Assembly (NCBI RefSeq): GCF_024586455.1
Contig: NW_026089624.1
Span: forward strand, 4,741,341-4,805,340
Direction: 5' to 3'
Source of the DNA: Bactrocera neohumeralis
Lineage: Eukaryota; Arthropoda; Insecta; Diptera; Tephritidae
DNA length: 64,000 nt
The notes under the pieces are model-generated. The model saw only the letters and a list, made by a program, of their open reading frames with translations, made no database searches and had not been told where the DNA came from. The position numbers and the translations under genes were made by a program. Positions 12,215 to 22,923 of this stretch are shown here, piece by piece (position 1 is the first letter of the stretch; the number at the start of each line of letters is the position of its first letter).

Positions 12215-12900
12215 AACAAGTGTTTTTGATTGGTACAAATTATTCAAAGAGGGTCGAACACGAATTGACGACGAACCACGTCTAGGATGGCAATCAATAT
12301 CAACTGATGATCAACAAGTCAATCAAGTAAAGGAACTGGTGCTTGAGAATCGACAATTCACAGTCAGAGATTTTACTGGCACCGTAGAAATATCGGAAGA
12401 ATCACTGAAAACCATTTTGAAAGATCACTTGGGCCTAAGAAAAGTAAGATTGGTTTCAAAATCAATAAATTTTTATAAATCTCCTTAACGTCTGTGAAAC
12501 AATGCTTTCGAAAAACCACGTCAAAGCTGGTCAAAAGGCAGTGTTATGTTGACAGTTTTCTTCGATTATCGAGGTGTGAAGCACTTCTACTTCCTTCCGA
12601 GCGGCCAAACTGTTAACAGGGAATAATATTCGTTTGCGCGAAACTATTCGTAAAAAGAGGCCCAATTTATGGGCTGACAACTCTTGGTCTTTACATCACG
12701 ATGATGTACCGTTGCATACCGTATTTATTCTTCGTGAGATTTTCGCCAAATTTTCAACCAGTATCGCGCCACTCGCTCCGGGGAAACCGTTTTGAGGCAA
12801 TTGAAAACATTAAACGGGAATCGCTACGCGAATAGAAGGCTGTTGTGCTAATTGACTTGGAAAAAACGTTGGCACAAAAGAGTTTAATTTAAGGTGGCCG
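12215..12900 (+). pseudogene. Mariner-type transposase relic
   Basis: Broken translation resembles a DD34D-type mariner protein. The N-terminal part reads WYKLFKEGRTRIDDEPRLG, then VKELVLENRQFTVRD and LKDHLGLRKV. The catalytic part has MLTVFFDYRGV (first Asp), QTVNREYY and a degraded second Asp region. Several frameshifts and stops are present and the termini were not found. It is an old, dead copy unrelated to the DD41D family at 9.7 kb. Confidence 0.7.
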
Positions 12901-13159
12901 ACATACATAGATTTTGAGGAATAAACTAAGAATTTTAAAAGGAATAAACGAAGTATTTTAAAATTATGAAAAAAGTCTTACCATTTCTAGATCACGGCAT
13001 TAAACTAATAGTATCCAGATTACTAAGAAATCGCGATGTTTTATTTTCCCCGTAGGCAACCAGTTAACAGCACATATGAAACTCTCACCACGAGAAAATG
13101 TCAAAACCCTGTTTATTAAAAACTAGCTTTGACCCGCTCTGTTACCAGCGGTTTATTCT

Positions 13160-14126
13160 CATTATTCCTTACTGGAGTAGAAACCGTGACTCATAGAGTT
13201 TTGTTTTGTTCGTCGAGAGAGGACTTTACTTCTCAATTGCCTACTTAGTGCAAAGTAGCACTTGCGTTGGATTTCCAGGCTGACATTGTTGATGGTGTTT
13301 ATGCTGGTTCCAAGATAGCCGAAATTATCTACGACTTCAAAGTTATGACTGCCAACAGTCACGTGGAAGCCATGTCGCAATTGCGACGACTGTTTGTTAG
13401 ATGACAGGAGATATTTCATGTTGCCTCGTTCACTGACAGACCCATTTGCTTTGCTTTCTTATCCATTTTGGAGAAAACAGAGCTAACGGCGCAGTTGTTG
13501 AGATCAATGATAATAGCATCAGCGTACGCCACAACCTGTACACATTTTTAGAAGATGGTACCTACACTATTTAGTTATGTAGCTTGAACTATTTTCTCCA
13601 AGAGTAGATTGAAGAAGTCACACGAAAGAGAGAGTCGCCTTGTCTGAAACCTGATTTGATTTCAAAAGCAGCTTTGAAATCAACGCAAAGGTGAAGCGTT
13701 TCGATTCTCTTTTCACGGGTCTTTTCCCTGATTTGGCGCATGGTGAATATCTGGTCGTTGTTGATTTGTGTGCAAGTCGAGAAAAAAATTGTTCGGCTGT
13801 CTGTTGTGATTGCAGCTTCTCGGCGTCGAAACTTCGTTGTGTTTGTTGACCTGCGGTTTTTCCTGCACAGAGGCTGTGTGAATCTTGGCTGGAACAAAAT
13901 AATGGTTCGAGCCGATGTTAGGACCACGGAGCGTATGCACGTCTAAAACACTAGAAACGTATCTTCCGTCTATCACAATATGATCAATCTGGTTGGTGGT
14001 TTTTTGATCCGGAGACACCCAGATAGCTTGATGTATTTTCTTATGCATCTAGTACTAGATAACAATATTTCGGCCCCCGGAGAACTTTCCTACTTGCATG
14101 AACTTCTTATATGACTCCATCCTTCA
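13160..14126 (-). pseudogene. RTE-type non-LTR element, copy 1 (internally deleted)
   Basis: Endonuclease-reverse transcriptase of the RTE/BovB-like (CFDP2-like) kind. On the minus strand the endonuclease C-terminal words KKIHQAIWVSPDQ and NQIDHIVIDGRYVSSVLD appear. After a large deletion come fragments of RT (KSGFRQGDS) and the C-terminal region (FGYLGTSINT, VSLEIQRK). The 5' end (GACTCCATCC near 14112-14121) matches the 5' ends of the other two copies at 28178 and 41531. Many frameshifts are present. Confidence 0.75.
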
Positions 14127-14399
14127 ACTACCAATTCTTTTTTAAGCGCCTTGTTAGGTTAGTATCCGTCTGCGTGCGAAGAGTCCAGATTTCCAATCAT
14201 TGAATAGCTGCCGGAAATAACCTGTCAGAAATCTACCTCTCTACCCATCAAGACTCGAATACCGCGAATGTTTTGTGCGCTGCGACCCAATTGGTTCAAT
14301 CACTTGTTTGTGCGACATTGCGCATTCGGCCCACGTGATCAATTTGATTCATCAAAACTCCATGACTACTACTTTTCTAAATGTTCGTTTCTTCACGTA

Positions 14400-15125
14400 C
14401 CAGGTTCAGCGGGAGCTTGAATAACTGAGTGTGTGATTCCATCACCACTTAGCAAGATTGCTGGCATTACCGAGGACACATTAGCCGGCGCCAACACTTT
14501 TTCCTTGTGCAGCTGTGCCAGCAGCAAGTTCAGAAAGAAAGTTTTTCCAGTACACCCTTGTGTGTCCTAAAAAAAAGGTTCTCTTGTCCGCTAGCTATGT
14601 GGTTTGTTATTAAATTGAAAATTTACCTTTGATCCGTTGGTAACAAAGGCTCTGTTTGGTTAACTTGAATTCCCAAAGCCACAGTATCGTAACCAAATCC
14701 TTGGCCAGCCCTTCCGTTCCTTGTGGGGCAGGCATACTAAAATCGGGTAGTAATTTTCCAACCATCGCGATGCATCGCAAAGATTTTATCCTCTATAAGC
14801 TTCAGTTAAAAATTATGTCATCGTTGGCTAGTATTAGCCCCTGTTGTGGCGAGCAATGCCTTCTGACAAAGCATTTTTGTACCTGTCCCACAATTGTCGG
14901 AGATTAGAGAGTCAACAGGTGCTTATCATAATCGCAAAGAGCTCTCTCAAGGTAGTCGCTGAACGGCATGACATGGCGTCGTCCATCGCCCGTCCCAGTA
15001 GCCATTGTCTTCAGACAACTCCATCGCCTTACATGCTTCTCGAAAAATGGTATTTTCCTAAACATCTACGATTTTTAGCCCTTGAAAATTGTTGGGGTTT
15101 CGGATTATAGTCAACAGCAACCGCA
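14400..15125 (-). pseudogene. Helitron PIF1-like helicase fragment
   Basis: Minus-strand translation reads TFREACKAMELSEDNGYWDG, followed by degraded linker and then a helicase start in broken frame. Around 14560-14480 there is similarity to the Walker A neighbourhood and LAPANVSSV-like residues. The block order matches the middle of a Helitron helicase. There are multiple stops and frameshifts, and no ends were found. It is probably the same family as the N-terminal fragment at 33 kb, because both abut the shared segment at 15380-15690 and 32710-33010. Confidence 0.6.
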
Positions 15126-15379
15126 AACAATTACGCTCAAAGTGGCCTGTTCACTGATCTCATTTATGTATTTGCATATAAGTATACTCGAAACTTCACT
15201 TTTATTTGAGCGTTAAAAATTTAACAAAAGAGCGGTGAATACTTGACCTCCCAGCTATTGTTCACAAACACGCTTTCCGCGGTACCTCTCAGATCAATGT
15301 TCACAGCCCCCTTTCAAGGCGCCCTACGTCTATACAACAGGTAACAATTTTCATTCGTTTGCATATGATTAAAAAACGC

Positions 15380-15690
15380 GCGAGTTATGTCAACAGCAAC
15401 AACTCCACTTCCAACAATATCAAAACCACAGCTCAGGCTTAGCATTGATAGCTGAAAGTGGTTAATGCTCGAAGAATTTTTGAAGTTAATATTATGTAAA
15501 AATTTGTCAATTAAAGTTAATGACCCTTATACAAATAAAATACTTAAGTGTCGTTAAGTAAACAGTTTGCTTAAATGTTGCTGCACTATGCACAATCGAT
15601 ACTAAAGCAATAAGCAATAACAAACGAAATTGCTTTATCGGCAGATTTTCGACCACTGCTGATTGAATTTTTAGTTTCAAGAACCCAGTC
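15380..15690. repeat. Segment shared with 32710-33010 (Helitron-associated)
   Basis: About 300 bp shared in the same orientation with 32710-33010. Common words include GAGTTATGTCAACAGCAAC, GCTTAGCATTGATAGCTGAA, CAGTTTGCTTAAATGTTGCT and TTTTCGACCACTGCTGATTG. It is non-coding. In one copy it adjoins helicase-like sequence and in the other the Helitron N-terminal region, so it probably lies inside an ancestral Helitron or is an insertion the two copies inherited together. Confidence 0.65.
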
Positions 15691-15785
15691 TGAAGACCAA
15701 CAGATACGAATAAAGTTGAATTTTTTGTATAAAATTAATTTTGTTTATTTAAATACATGTATACGTACATATGTGTATACATACA

Positions 15786-16015
15786 AACCCTGTCAAGAAA
15801 TTATAACTAATAAAATTCGACAAACACTACTGAGGTCGACTGACATAAGCAGTTGCGGTAAACACACTGGTTGACAGATCGCGCTAATTTTTGTCATCAT
15901 AATTAAGGACAGTTGTACCAACCTAGGAAAAAAAAAATTACCTGTCTTTCATATAAGCGGGAGATGAGAAGGGGAAATAAAAAATTCTTTTTACCGTTAT
16001 TTTCTTGACAGGGTC
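15786..16015. mobile_element. Short TIR element (MITE)
   Basis: The left end ACCCTGTCAAGAAATTATAA pairs with the right end, whose reverse complement reads ACCCTGTCAAGAAAATAAC. Length is about 230 bp and there is no ORF. It lies in the presumed LTR/leader just 5' of the errantivirus primer-binding site. The target duplication is not clear. Confidence 0.5.
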
Positions 16016-16045
16016 TATAAAAGGAATAAAAATTAGAATTATAAC

Positions 16046-16055
16046 TGGCGCAGTC
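16046..16055 (+). other. Errantivirus primer-binding site (tRNA-Ser type)
   Basis: TGGCGCAGTC follows ATTATAAC. The tRNA-Ser-complementary TGGCGCAG start is the usual primer site of 17.6/297-like insect errantiviruses. It places the end of the 5' LTR at about 16045. The LTR itself is disrupted and its start is not defined. Confidence 0.6.
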
Positions 16056-16189
16056 ATTGGATTACATCTCTCAAGAAAAGTAACTAAAACGAACAAGCGG
16101 TTAACTGTTCAAGTGAAATTTAGATTAAATCAAATTAAAATAAAGCAAAAAAAAAATTTACCACACCACAACTAATTGGAAAAATCAAC

Positions 16190-16890
16190 ATGAAACGATA
16201 CACAGCAAATGGGAATTTGAAGAATGTGACAGAAGAAAAAACAATCTTCGAGGAGCAACCACCTACCTTAACTGGAACAAGGGAGTCATCAATGTCGTCA
16301 AAACCAAATCAAATTCCATCAGCTGTAATTCGCAATTCCGATTATCAACTACCATTGTCAGAAGCATTGAAGGAAGCAGCAAGAATTCAAGAATTTCGAG
16401 GAGACGAAACATATGACGTTGCTACTTTCATCAACGAAATAGAGCTCATCATCGAACTTTTCTCCGGGAACAACATTGAAGATTACTTTTACAAACGGCA
16501 CGTTCTAAAAAACATCCGGTTAGAAGCAGCAAAAGTAATCAGAACTCTCAACGACCCAAACTGGAAGTAAAACAAAACTCCAATGGATCTTCGGAGCTCG
16601 AGAATAATACCATCAATTATACCACAAGGCATTGAACTTGGGAAACAATAATGTAAGCCAAAAATTTTCATATCTTAAAAATATCTTAGATAAGTTAATT
16701 AACAAATACTATAAAGATTTTACAAAACCAAAAGAGTTTTGTCTCTCAACCAATCAAGCAATGATTTTAAAAACCTTTTTAAATAATATACTAGTACATT
16801 TAGCCAGCATAGTACATAGTAGAAACTTAATGAGCCTTAGAGGAGCATATTATTGTCTAGAAGAGTTTTTTAATTTAGTTTAATAGAAAA
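16190..16890 (+). pseudogene. Errantivirus 1 gag
   Basis: Capsid-like protein of a Gypsy-family element. An ORF from ATG 16190 runs 126 aa to a stop at 16570, with RIQEFRGDETYDVATFINEI near its middle, a typical gag N-terminal block. A second block in another frame (16632-16883) continues with KILDKLINKYYKDFTKPKEF-like helical sequence. The gene is therefore broken near 16570. No zinc knuckle is readable. It is followed by a protease in a further frame. Confidence 0.65.
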
Positions 16891-17204
16891 TAAATTTAGC
16901 AAAAGCAACAATATTCAGCCAATAATGGTAATTATTTCAGTTCACGCCGTAACTATGCAGAATAATATCAGGTAATTCATAACCAAGTTAGGTAAATAAA
17001 TAACACTTTTCAAAATAGAAAGAGTAATTGGAGGCAAAATAATACCCAAACACAACATAACACTCCAAGGAATTCTCCAACTCCAAGGGGGCATATAGAA
17101 TTCTAATGTATCCAGTTAGAAGCCAAAATAATGTGGATCATCTTCAAGAAACTAACATGGATATAGAAGAAAATGGCGAGGTAAATTTTCAATTAACCAA
17201 CCAG

Positions 17205-17490
17205 AATAAAATTTACCGATTGTAGAATTAACAATAAGAAAAAATAAAATTAAAAGTTTATTTGATACAGGCTCAACGATTACTCTGATCGACGAACACT
17301 CATTAAAAGAATATAAAAGGCTTAGATTAGAAAAATCCTATGTACATTAGCAGGAAAAACAGAAGTCGATTTTGAAACTATAACGGAAGTACCTAAGGAA
17401 TTAAATGATCCTAATAAAATAGCTTGGAAGGTAACCCCATTTAAAAATAAAAAGTTTAATGAACTAATTGGTCAAAATATATAAAAAGCT
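17205..17490 (+). pseudogene. Errantivirus 1 aspartic protease
   Basis: Translation shows ELTIRKNKIKSLFDTGSTIT, with the catalytic DTGS triad intact, then EHSLKEYKRL. A stop interrupts the domain near 17348. It ends near NELIGQNI at 17480. The order gag-PR-RT is that of Ty3/Gypsy elements. A dispersed repeat cuts in at 17565. Confidence 0.75.
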
Positions 17491-17564
17491 TAATACAAAA
17501 ACTACTCTCAAAGAAGATTTTTTGAAAATTAACAACAAAAAAATAAAAACAAGAAAAAACGTTA

Positions 17565-18621
17565 ACTTCGGCTGCACCGAAGCTAATACACCCTTCACAG
17601 GAGCATTTCTTTTAGTATCTATGTGTTCAGTTTATATGGAAGCTATATGCTATAGTAATCCGATCTGAACAATTTTTTCGAAGATTCCATTGTTGCCTTA
17701 GAAAATAATCCATACCAAATTATGTGAATATAAGTATCTTGTCAAATGCAAAAGTTTTCCATACAAGAACTTTTTTCAGATAGTTCGGTATGTATGGCAG
17801 CTATATGCTATAGTTAACTGATCTGAACAATTTCTTCGGATATTACATTGTTGCCTTAGAAAATAATCTGTACCAAATTTCGTGAATATGTCTTGTCAAA
17901 TGCAAAAGTTTTACATACAAGAACTTTTTTCCGATCGTTCAGTTTGTATGGCAGCTATATGCTATAGTTAACCGATCTAAACAATTTTTTTCGATATTAC
18001 ATTATTTCTATGAACAATAACTCATACCAAATTTCGTGTAGATATATTTTGTCAAATGAGGAAGTTTCCCATGCAAGCATTTGATTCCGATCATTCAGTT
18101 TGTATGACAGCTATATGTTATAGTTAACCGATCTGAACAATTTCTTCGGGGATTACATTGTTGCTTTAGAAAATAATCCATATCAAATTTCGTGAATAGA
18201 TCTTGTCAAATGAAAAAGTTTTCCATACTAGAGCTTGATTCCGATCGTTCACTTTTGTGAAGATACATTGTCAAATGTGAAAGTTTTCCATACAAGAACT
18301 CGATTCCGATCGTTCAGTTTGTATGGCAGCTATATGTTATAGTGATCCGATATCGGCCGTTCCGACAAATGAGCAGCTTCTTGAAGAAAAAATGACGTTT
18401 GCAAAATTTCAAAAGGATATCTGAAAAGCCGAGGGACTAGTTCGTATATATACAGACAGACGGACGGACGGACGGAAAGACAAACAGACGGACATAGCTT
18501 AATCGACTCAGCTCAACATACTGATCATTTATATACATATATATACTTTATAAGGTCTCCGACGCTTCCTTCTGGGTGTTACAAACCTCGTGACAAACTT
18601 AATATACCCTGTTCAGGGTAT
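17565..18621. repeat. Dispersed repeat family B with five internal ~156-bp units
   Basis: It begins with a small palindrome CTTCGGCTGCACCGAAG and ends with another, ATACCCTGTTCAGGGTAT. Inside, TGTATGGCAGCTATATG-type words recur at about 17634, 17792, 17946, 18102 and 18321, so units are about 154-158 bp with a longer last interval. A GACGGACGGACGG microsatellite lies at 18460-18495. It is non-coding and inserted between the PR and RT of the errantivirus. A tail-only fragment is at 63807-63895. Confidence 0.75.
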
Positions 18622-19329
18622 TTCGGTATAAATACAGAAATAATTACACTAGAATCTTCTACCTTAAATGTTGAGAACATATCAAAGCTGTATAGAGATG
18701 ATATGAATGAAGAGGAAAAAGCCTATATAAATATAATTCTACAAAAATAGTCCGATTTATTTTATCAAGAAAGTGAAACTAACACACAAAGGCTTAAATA
18801 AAACATGAAATGATAACAACAACGGATAAACCCGCATATTTCAAAATATATATGTAGGTATCCAAAAATGCATGAAGAGGAAATTAAAAGACAAATAGCT
18901 GAAATGTTAAAGCAAAATATTAATAAAGAAAGCTGTTCCCCCTATAACTCTTCCATTTGAATAGTCCCAAAATATCGGATAATTCAGGGAAACAAATATG
19001 ACGTATAGTTGTGGATTATAGAAAGCTCAACGAAATAACAATTGATGAAAAATTCCCTATTCCTAATTTAAAAAATATATTAGACAAATTAGGGAAAGCG
19101 AACTGCTTTTCAAGAATTGACTTGGCGAAAGGATTTCTCCAAGTTTTAATGGAAGAAAACGATCAAAAGAAACCTGCATTCTCTACTCCTTTCGGGCATT
19201 ACGAATTCATTCGTATGCCATTTGGACTGAAAAATTCTCCCTCGGCCTTTCAACGCTTGATTAACGTAGTACTTATGGAATACATCAATAAATTATGCTC
19301 ATTTTTAGCACTTCCATAGAAAAGCACAT

Positions 19330-20985
19330 TGCACGATTCCGATTACTTTGGCGGAGGAGTAAAAAAACCGAATTTCTGTATAAATGGGGTATGTGCGGAT
19401 AGGGGAGCTTCTCCAGAGAAGAAATATCCAAAAATAATATAAAAATAACTTTTATTTTTTTAAATATTCACGATTAAAAGTTCAAAAATTTGCACTAATA
19501 ACACATGGTATTTCTCTATGTTTCACTAAATTCTTTTCACGTTTTTCACTCTGTATATTTAAATATACACTCTAAACATTGAAATAAGTTCGCATTTTAC
19601 TTTTATTTTGGTATATTTTACCTAAATGTATTAATTTAAAAATCTCTTAGCGCACTCATCGTTAAGAAGGTTAGATTGTTTACAATTATGAGGAAAACAA
19701 GCCTTGCCACATCTTAAACAGCAAATATGTAGGATTTTTAACAATTTTTCTTTGTTTGCTTTTTCGCGTGATTCTTTTTTCTATATTAATTATAAAAAAA
19801 TTCTTTCTACATATGTATATGTGCAATATGTGATTTATGTGACTGAAGTACTTTCGCGTAGTACTCCTTTCTGCGTTGGCGGCCTTCGGCCGCGCTTTAA
19901 AAAAATAACCCTGGTCGAGCGAATACCCAGGGTGACTCAAGTACTTTCGCATAGTACTCCTTTCTGCGTTAAAATAAAAAAATACATTGAGTTTCGTTAT
20001 AAAGTGGTTATATTGTTTGGTTATCTTGCACTGATATTGAAAAAAAATTTGAGTTTTCGTTATAAAATGGTTAAATTTTGGTTATTATATCTGTCAGAGA
20101 TTTCCATTTATTTTTTGATAATACGTTTTTTTTGTATATTAGGTGACAATATATAATGGGTTGTCAAAAAAGTCATGCGGTATTTTTATTGATTTTTTTT
20201 GAAATTGAAATGAATTTTTGAGCTCTTGACCGATGCTACGGCTGCTACTATGCCGGTCTCGTTCGACCAATTCAGCGATTTTATCGCAATTTTCGACGAC
20301 AGGCCTTCCGGAGCGTGGCACATCTTCGACCACCTCTACACCAGAACGAAAACGTTGAAACCATGGTTGTGCGGTGGAAATGGAAACTGCACAAATTTTA
20401 TTTATAACTCACGAACGACTTAAAAGAAACGACAATCAATCAAACACATGTTAGCGCGTGAAATGAGCTTTCCAAAAAGGTATAGCGAATAAAACTAGAA
20501 CTACGCGCTTTCAGAGCCAGCTAGCGAAAATACCGCAAGACTTTTTTGACAACCTAATATAATATTATTATATAATATTACTATATAATATTACTTATTT
20601 GGTTATTAAATTAAATAAAGAACATATCCACATGAATGGGTAGAGGAATTTTTGGGAAAAAAGGCATTTCAGCGAATTTCCTTATTATCACATGTCAGCG
20701 CTCCATTTCGTCGTAATTTTTAGCATACACATGATGTTCATCACGAGTGTAAAATGTAATTTTTAAAGTAAAAAGACTGTTAAAAGTGTAAAATGTGGAT
20801 TTATTTAAAAGTTTATAGTTTAATTTAATTAATTTGAAATGAAAAATGTGAGTAAAGTGTGTGTAATGTGTAATGTAAACTAAGCGTTTGCGGTACCTAT
20901 AACCCTGTACATTTTTTAATCAGGAGGACTTCCTCTTTCCAACGGTACCTTCAAATCGCGGTGCTAAAGAAATCGGAATTGTGCC
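19330..20985. mobile_element. 1.66-kb TIR transposon of uncertain superfamily
   Basis: The left terminus TGCACGATTCCGATTACTTT matches the right terminus read in reverse complement, GGCACAATTCCGATTTCTTT. It is flanked by an imperfect 8-bp duplication, AAGCACAT (19322-19329) and GAGCACAT (20986-20993). Across it the errantivirus RT reading resumes as EKHM NNIKQ. Inside are two direct repeats of about 90-bp spacing (AGTACTTTCGCRTAGTACTC near 19848 and 19938) and a mariner derivative at 20156-20557. No transposase is recognisable. An 8-bp duplication fits hAT or P types, but the termini do not decide. Confidence 0.7.
20156..20557 (-). mobile_element. Mariner-derived short element, copy 1 (402 bp)
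   Basis: TIRs GGTTGTCAAAAAAGTCATGC and, at the other end reverse-complemented, GGTTGTCAAAAAAGTCTTGC, flanked by TA. On the minus strand a remnant of the mariner helix-turn-helix protein reads VEDVPRSGRPVVENCDKIAE and ELVERDRHSSS. Compared with the copy at 36754 it has lost the start codon region and 14 bp before the 3' junction. It belongs to one deletion-derived family with the copies at 22383 and 36754, and lies inside the TIR element at 19330-20985. Confidence 0.82.
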
Positions 20986-21299
20986 GAGCACATGAACAAC
21001 ATAAAACAAATTTTCTTGAAATTGAAGGAAAACAATCTGAAAATCCAAATAGACAAATGAAATTTTTTGTAAAGAAACCCACTATCTTGATCATACTTTG
21101 AGTTCAGACGGCATTAAAACTAATTCAACAAAAGTGCAAGCCATTCAAAAACTGAGTATTCCTCACTTTCAGAAACAAATAAAATCACATTTGGGTATCC
21201 TAAGGAAAAACACAAAAGTTAACATAAAAGATACACAATATATCGATGCTTTTGAAAAATTGAAAAGAATGCTCTTTAACCCTCCGATATTGAAATAAC

Positions 21300-22300
21300 C
21301 AGACTGATCAAAAAATTTTAAACTAACAACAGATGCTAGCGATAATGCAATAGGAAAGGGCCTTTCGCAAGGAGATCATCCCATGGCTTATGCAAGTAGA
21401 ACCTTATACCATGTTGAGACCGAAAATTTAAAAGATTAGATTAGGTATATTTAAGCATTTCATAACCCAACAGTGTTCTCACTGCCGTTGGAAAGATCAA
21501 AAAACAGCTGTTATTGTCATTCAAGAATTCAGATCGCTTAATATTTATCAAAAGAAAAGATTGTCGTATAGTATTTTGAAATAAAAAGACGGCTCTTTTT
21601 AATATTTTCCATATAATAGAAATAATGGATGCATTTTTTCATTTGTTAAGTTGATTTTCAGATGAAATTAGATTCATTGCTTTAAAAAAAATTTGTTTGT
21701 TTACATTTTTTTCCCTTTGTAGTGTCTAAATCAGCTGTGATAATGTAACAGATTTCTACTGCTGACAAGTAGATTGCGCAAAATCAGAGTCGCCCAGAGA
21801 GATTTAGCGTGCATCAGTTTCAAATCATTTCAATGAAGTTCAACTGTCATTTTTGTATGGCAAAATCTTGATAAATATTTAAGATTAGTGGGATAATCCA
21901 TTCAACAGCCGAAATCGTGTGATTAAGTGTCGGTCTGAACATGGTAATAAATGACCACGAAAAACATTATGCTGCAATCGAAAGAGAATTGCATGCAATC
22001 GTCTGGACGGTCAACTATTTTTGACCCTATTTATATGGTAAACCATATGAATTCGTAACTGATCATCAACCACTTGTTTGGTTGCATACAAAAACTAAAG
22101 GAAAATACATTAACCCGAGACTTCAAAGGTGGCTCTTAAAACTTGGCGAATATAACATACACATTAATTACATTAATGGTATGGAAAATAAAGTCGCTGA
22201 TTTCATGAGTCGGATAAAAAGTATATCAGGGAACGTGAACACAGAAATTACCTCTCAAAAAAGTGAAAACAAAACAAAACAGAGGATACAAAAGTAATAA
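21300..22300 (+). pseudogene. Errantivirus 1 RNase H, split by a MITE
   Basis: The first part reads LTTDASDNAIG and MAYASRTL (about 21320-21404). After the MITE the reading continues as INDHEKHYAAIERELHAIVW (about 21946-22010), then EFVTDHQPLVWLHTK, YINPRLQRWLLKL and NGMENKVADFMSRI. Joined, this is the standard Ty3/Gypsy RNase H order with catalytic D/E residues in TDAS, ERE and TDHQPL. A stop replaces one residue in TVNYF. The domain ends near 22250. Confidence 0.8.
21409..21944. mobile_element. MITE family C, copy 1 (536 bp)
   Basis: Terminal inverted repeats CCATGTTGAGACCGA and TCGGTCTGAACATGG. It is bordered by an approximate 5-bp duplication (TTATA/TAATA). The host RNase H reads ...SRTL-INDHEK... 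across the right-hand border copy, which fixes the boundaries. There is no ORF. Much of its left part is reverse-complementary to 52260-52620. Confidence 0.72.
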
Positions 22301-22382
22301 ATGGAAATATAAAAATATTTACATACATATAAGTTAAAATGGCATAGAGACCAATTATATGGCGGATTTGTTTAGACAACAT

Positions 22383-22923
22383 TGTTTGGTTGTCAGAAAA
22401 GTCTTGCGGTATTTTCGCTAGTTGGCGCTGAAAGCGTGTAGTTCTAGTTTTATTCGTCGCATGCTATACCTTTTTGGAAAGCTCATTTCACGCGCTAACA
22501 CGTGTTTGATTGATTGTTGTTTCTTTTAAATCGTTCGTGAGTTATAGCGTCGCAAACATGGAGCAAAATAAAGAGAAAATACGGCATATTTTACAGTACT
22601 ACTACGATAAAGGCAAAAATGCATCTCAAGCCGCCTATTAAATTTGTGCAGTTTATGGACCCGATACAGTTTCCATTTCCGCCGCACAACGATGGTTTCA
22701 ACGTTTTCGTTCTGGTGTAGAGGTGGTCGAAGATGCGCCACGCTCCGGAAGGCCTGTCGTCGAAAAATTGCGATAAAATCGCTGAATTGGTCGAAAGAGA
22801 CCGGCATAGTAGCAGCTGTAGTGTCGGTCAAGAGCTGGGCATTAGTCATCAAAAATTCATTTCAATTTCAATAAAAAAAAAAAAAATCAATAAAAATACC
22901 GCAAGACTTTTTTGACAATCCAT
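22383..22923 (+). mobile_element. Mariner-derived short element, copy 2 (~540 bp)
   Basis: TIRs GGTTGTCAGAAAAGTCTTGC and its counterpart, with TA at the right end. From an ATG at 22558 it encodes the same N-terminal mariner protein as the copy at 36754 (EQNKEKIRHILQYYYDKGKN). A TAA stop replaces Asn within QAA(N)KI, and one extra A shifts the frame after VVE. The junction from SHQ into KFISISI is identical to copy 3. It lies between the RNase H and integrase of errantivirus 1. Confidence 0.85.

Larger units (their letters stand above)
18640..21300 (+). pseudogene. Errantivirus 1 reverse transcriptase, split by a TIR element
   Basis: RT upstream motifs are broken at 18640-19010. An open block at 19011-19319 then carries DYRKLNEIT, RIDLAKGF, QKKPAFSTPFGHYEFIRMPF and LKNSPSAFQRL. 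After NKLC the frame shifts and FSTSIEKH follows directly. The region that should hold the YxDD catalytic box is missing by a short deletion near 19296. The gene then breaks at 19330 and resumes at 20986 with EHMNNIKQIFL, continuing to about 21298. It is inactive on several counts. Confidence 0.82.

Noticed and set aside
18455..18500. Short tandem GGAC units, considered as a CRISPR-like array
   Set aside because: Simple microsatellite inside a dispersed repeat in a eukaryotic context; no spacers and no cas genes.
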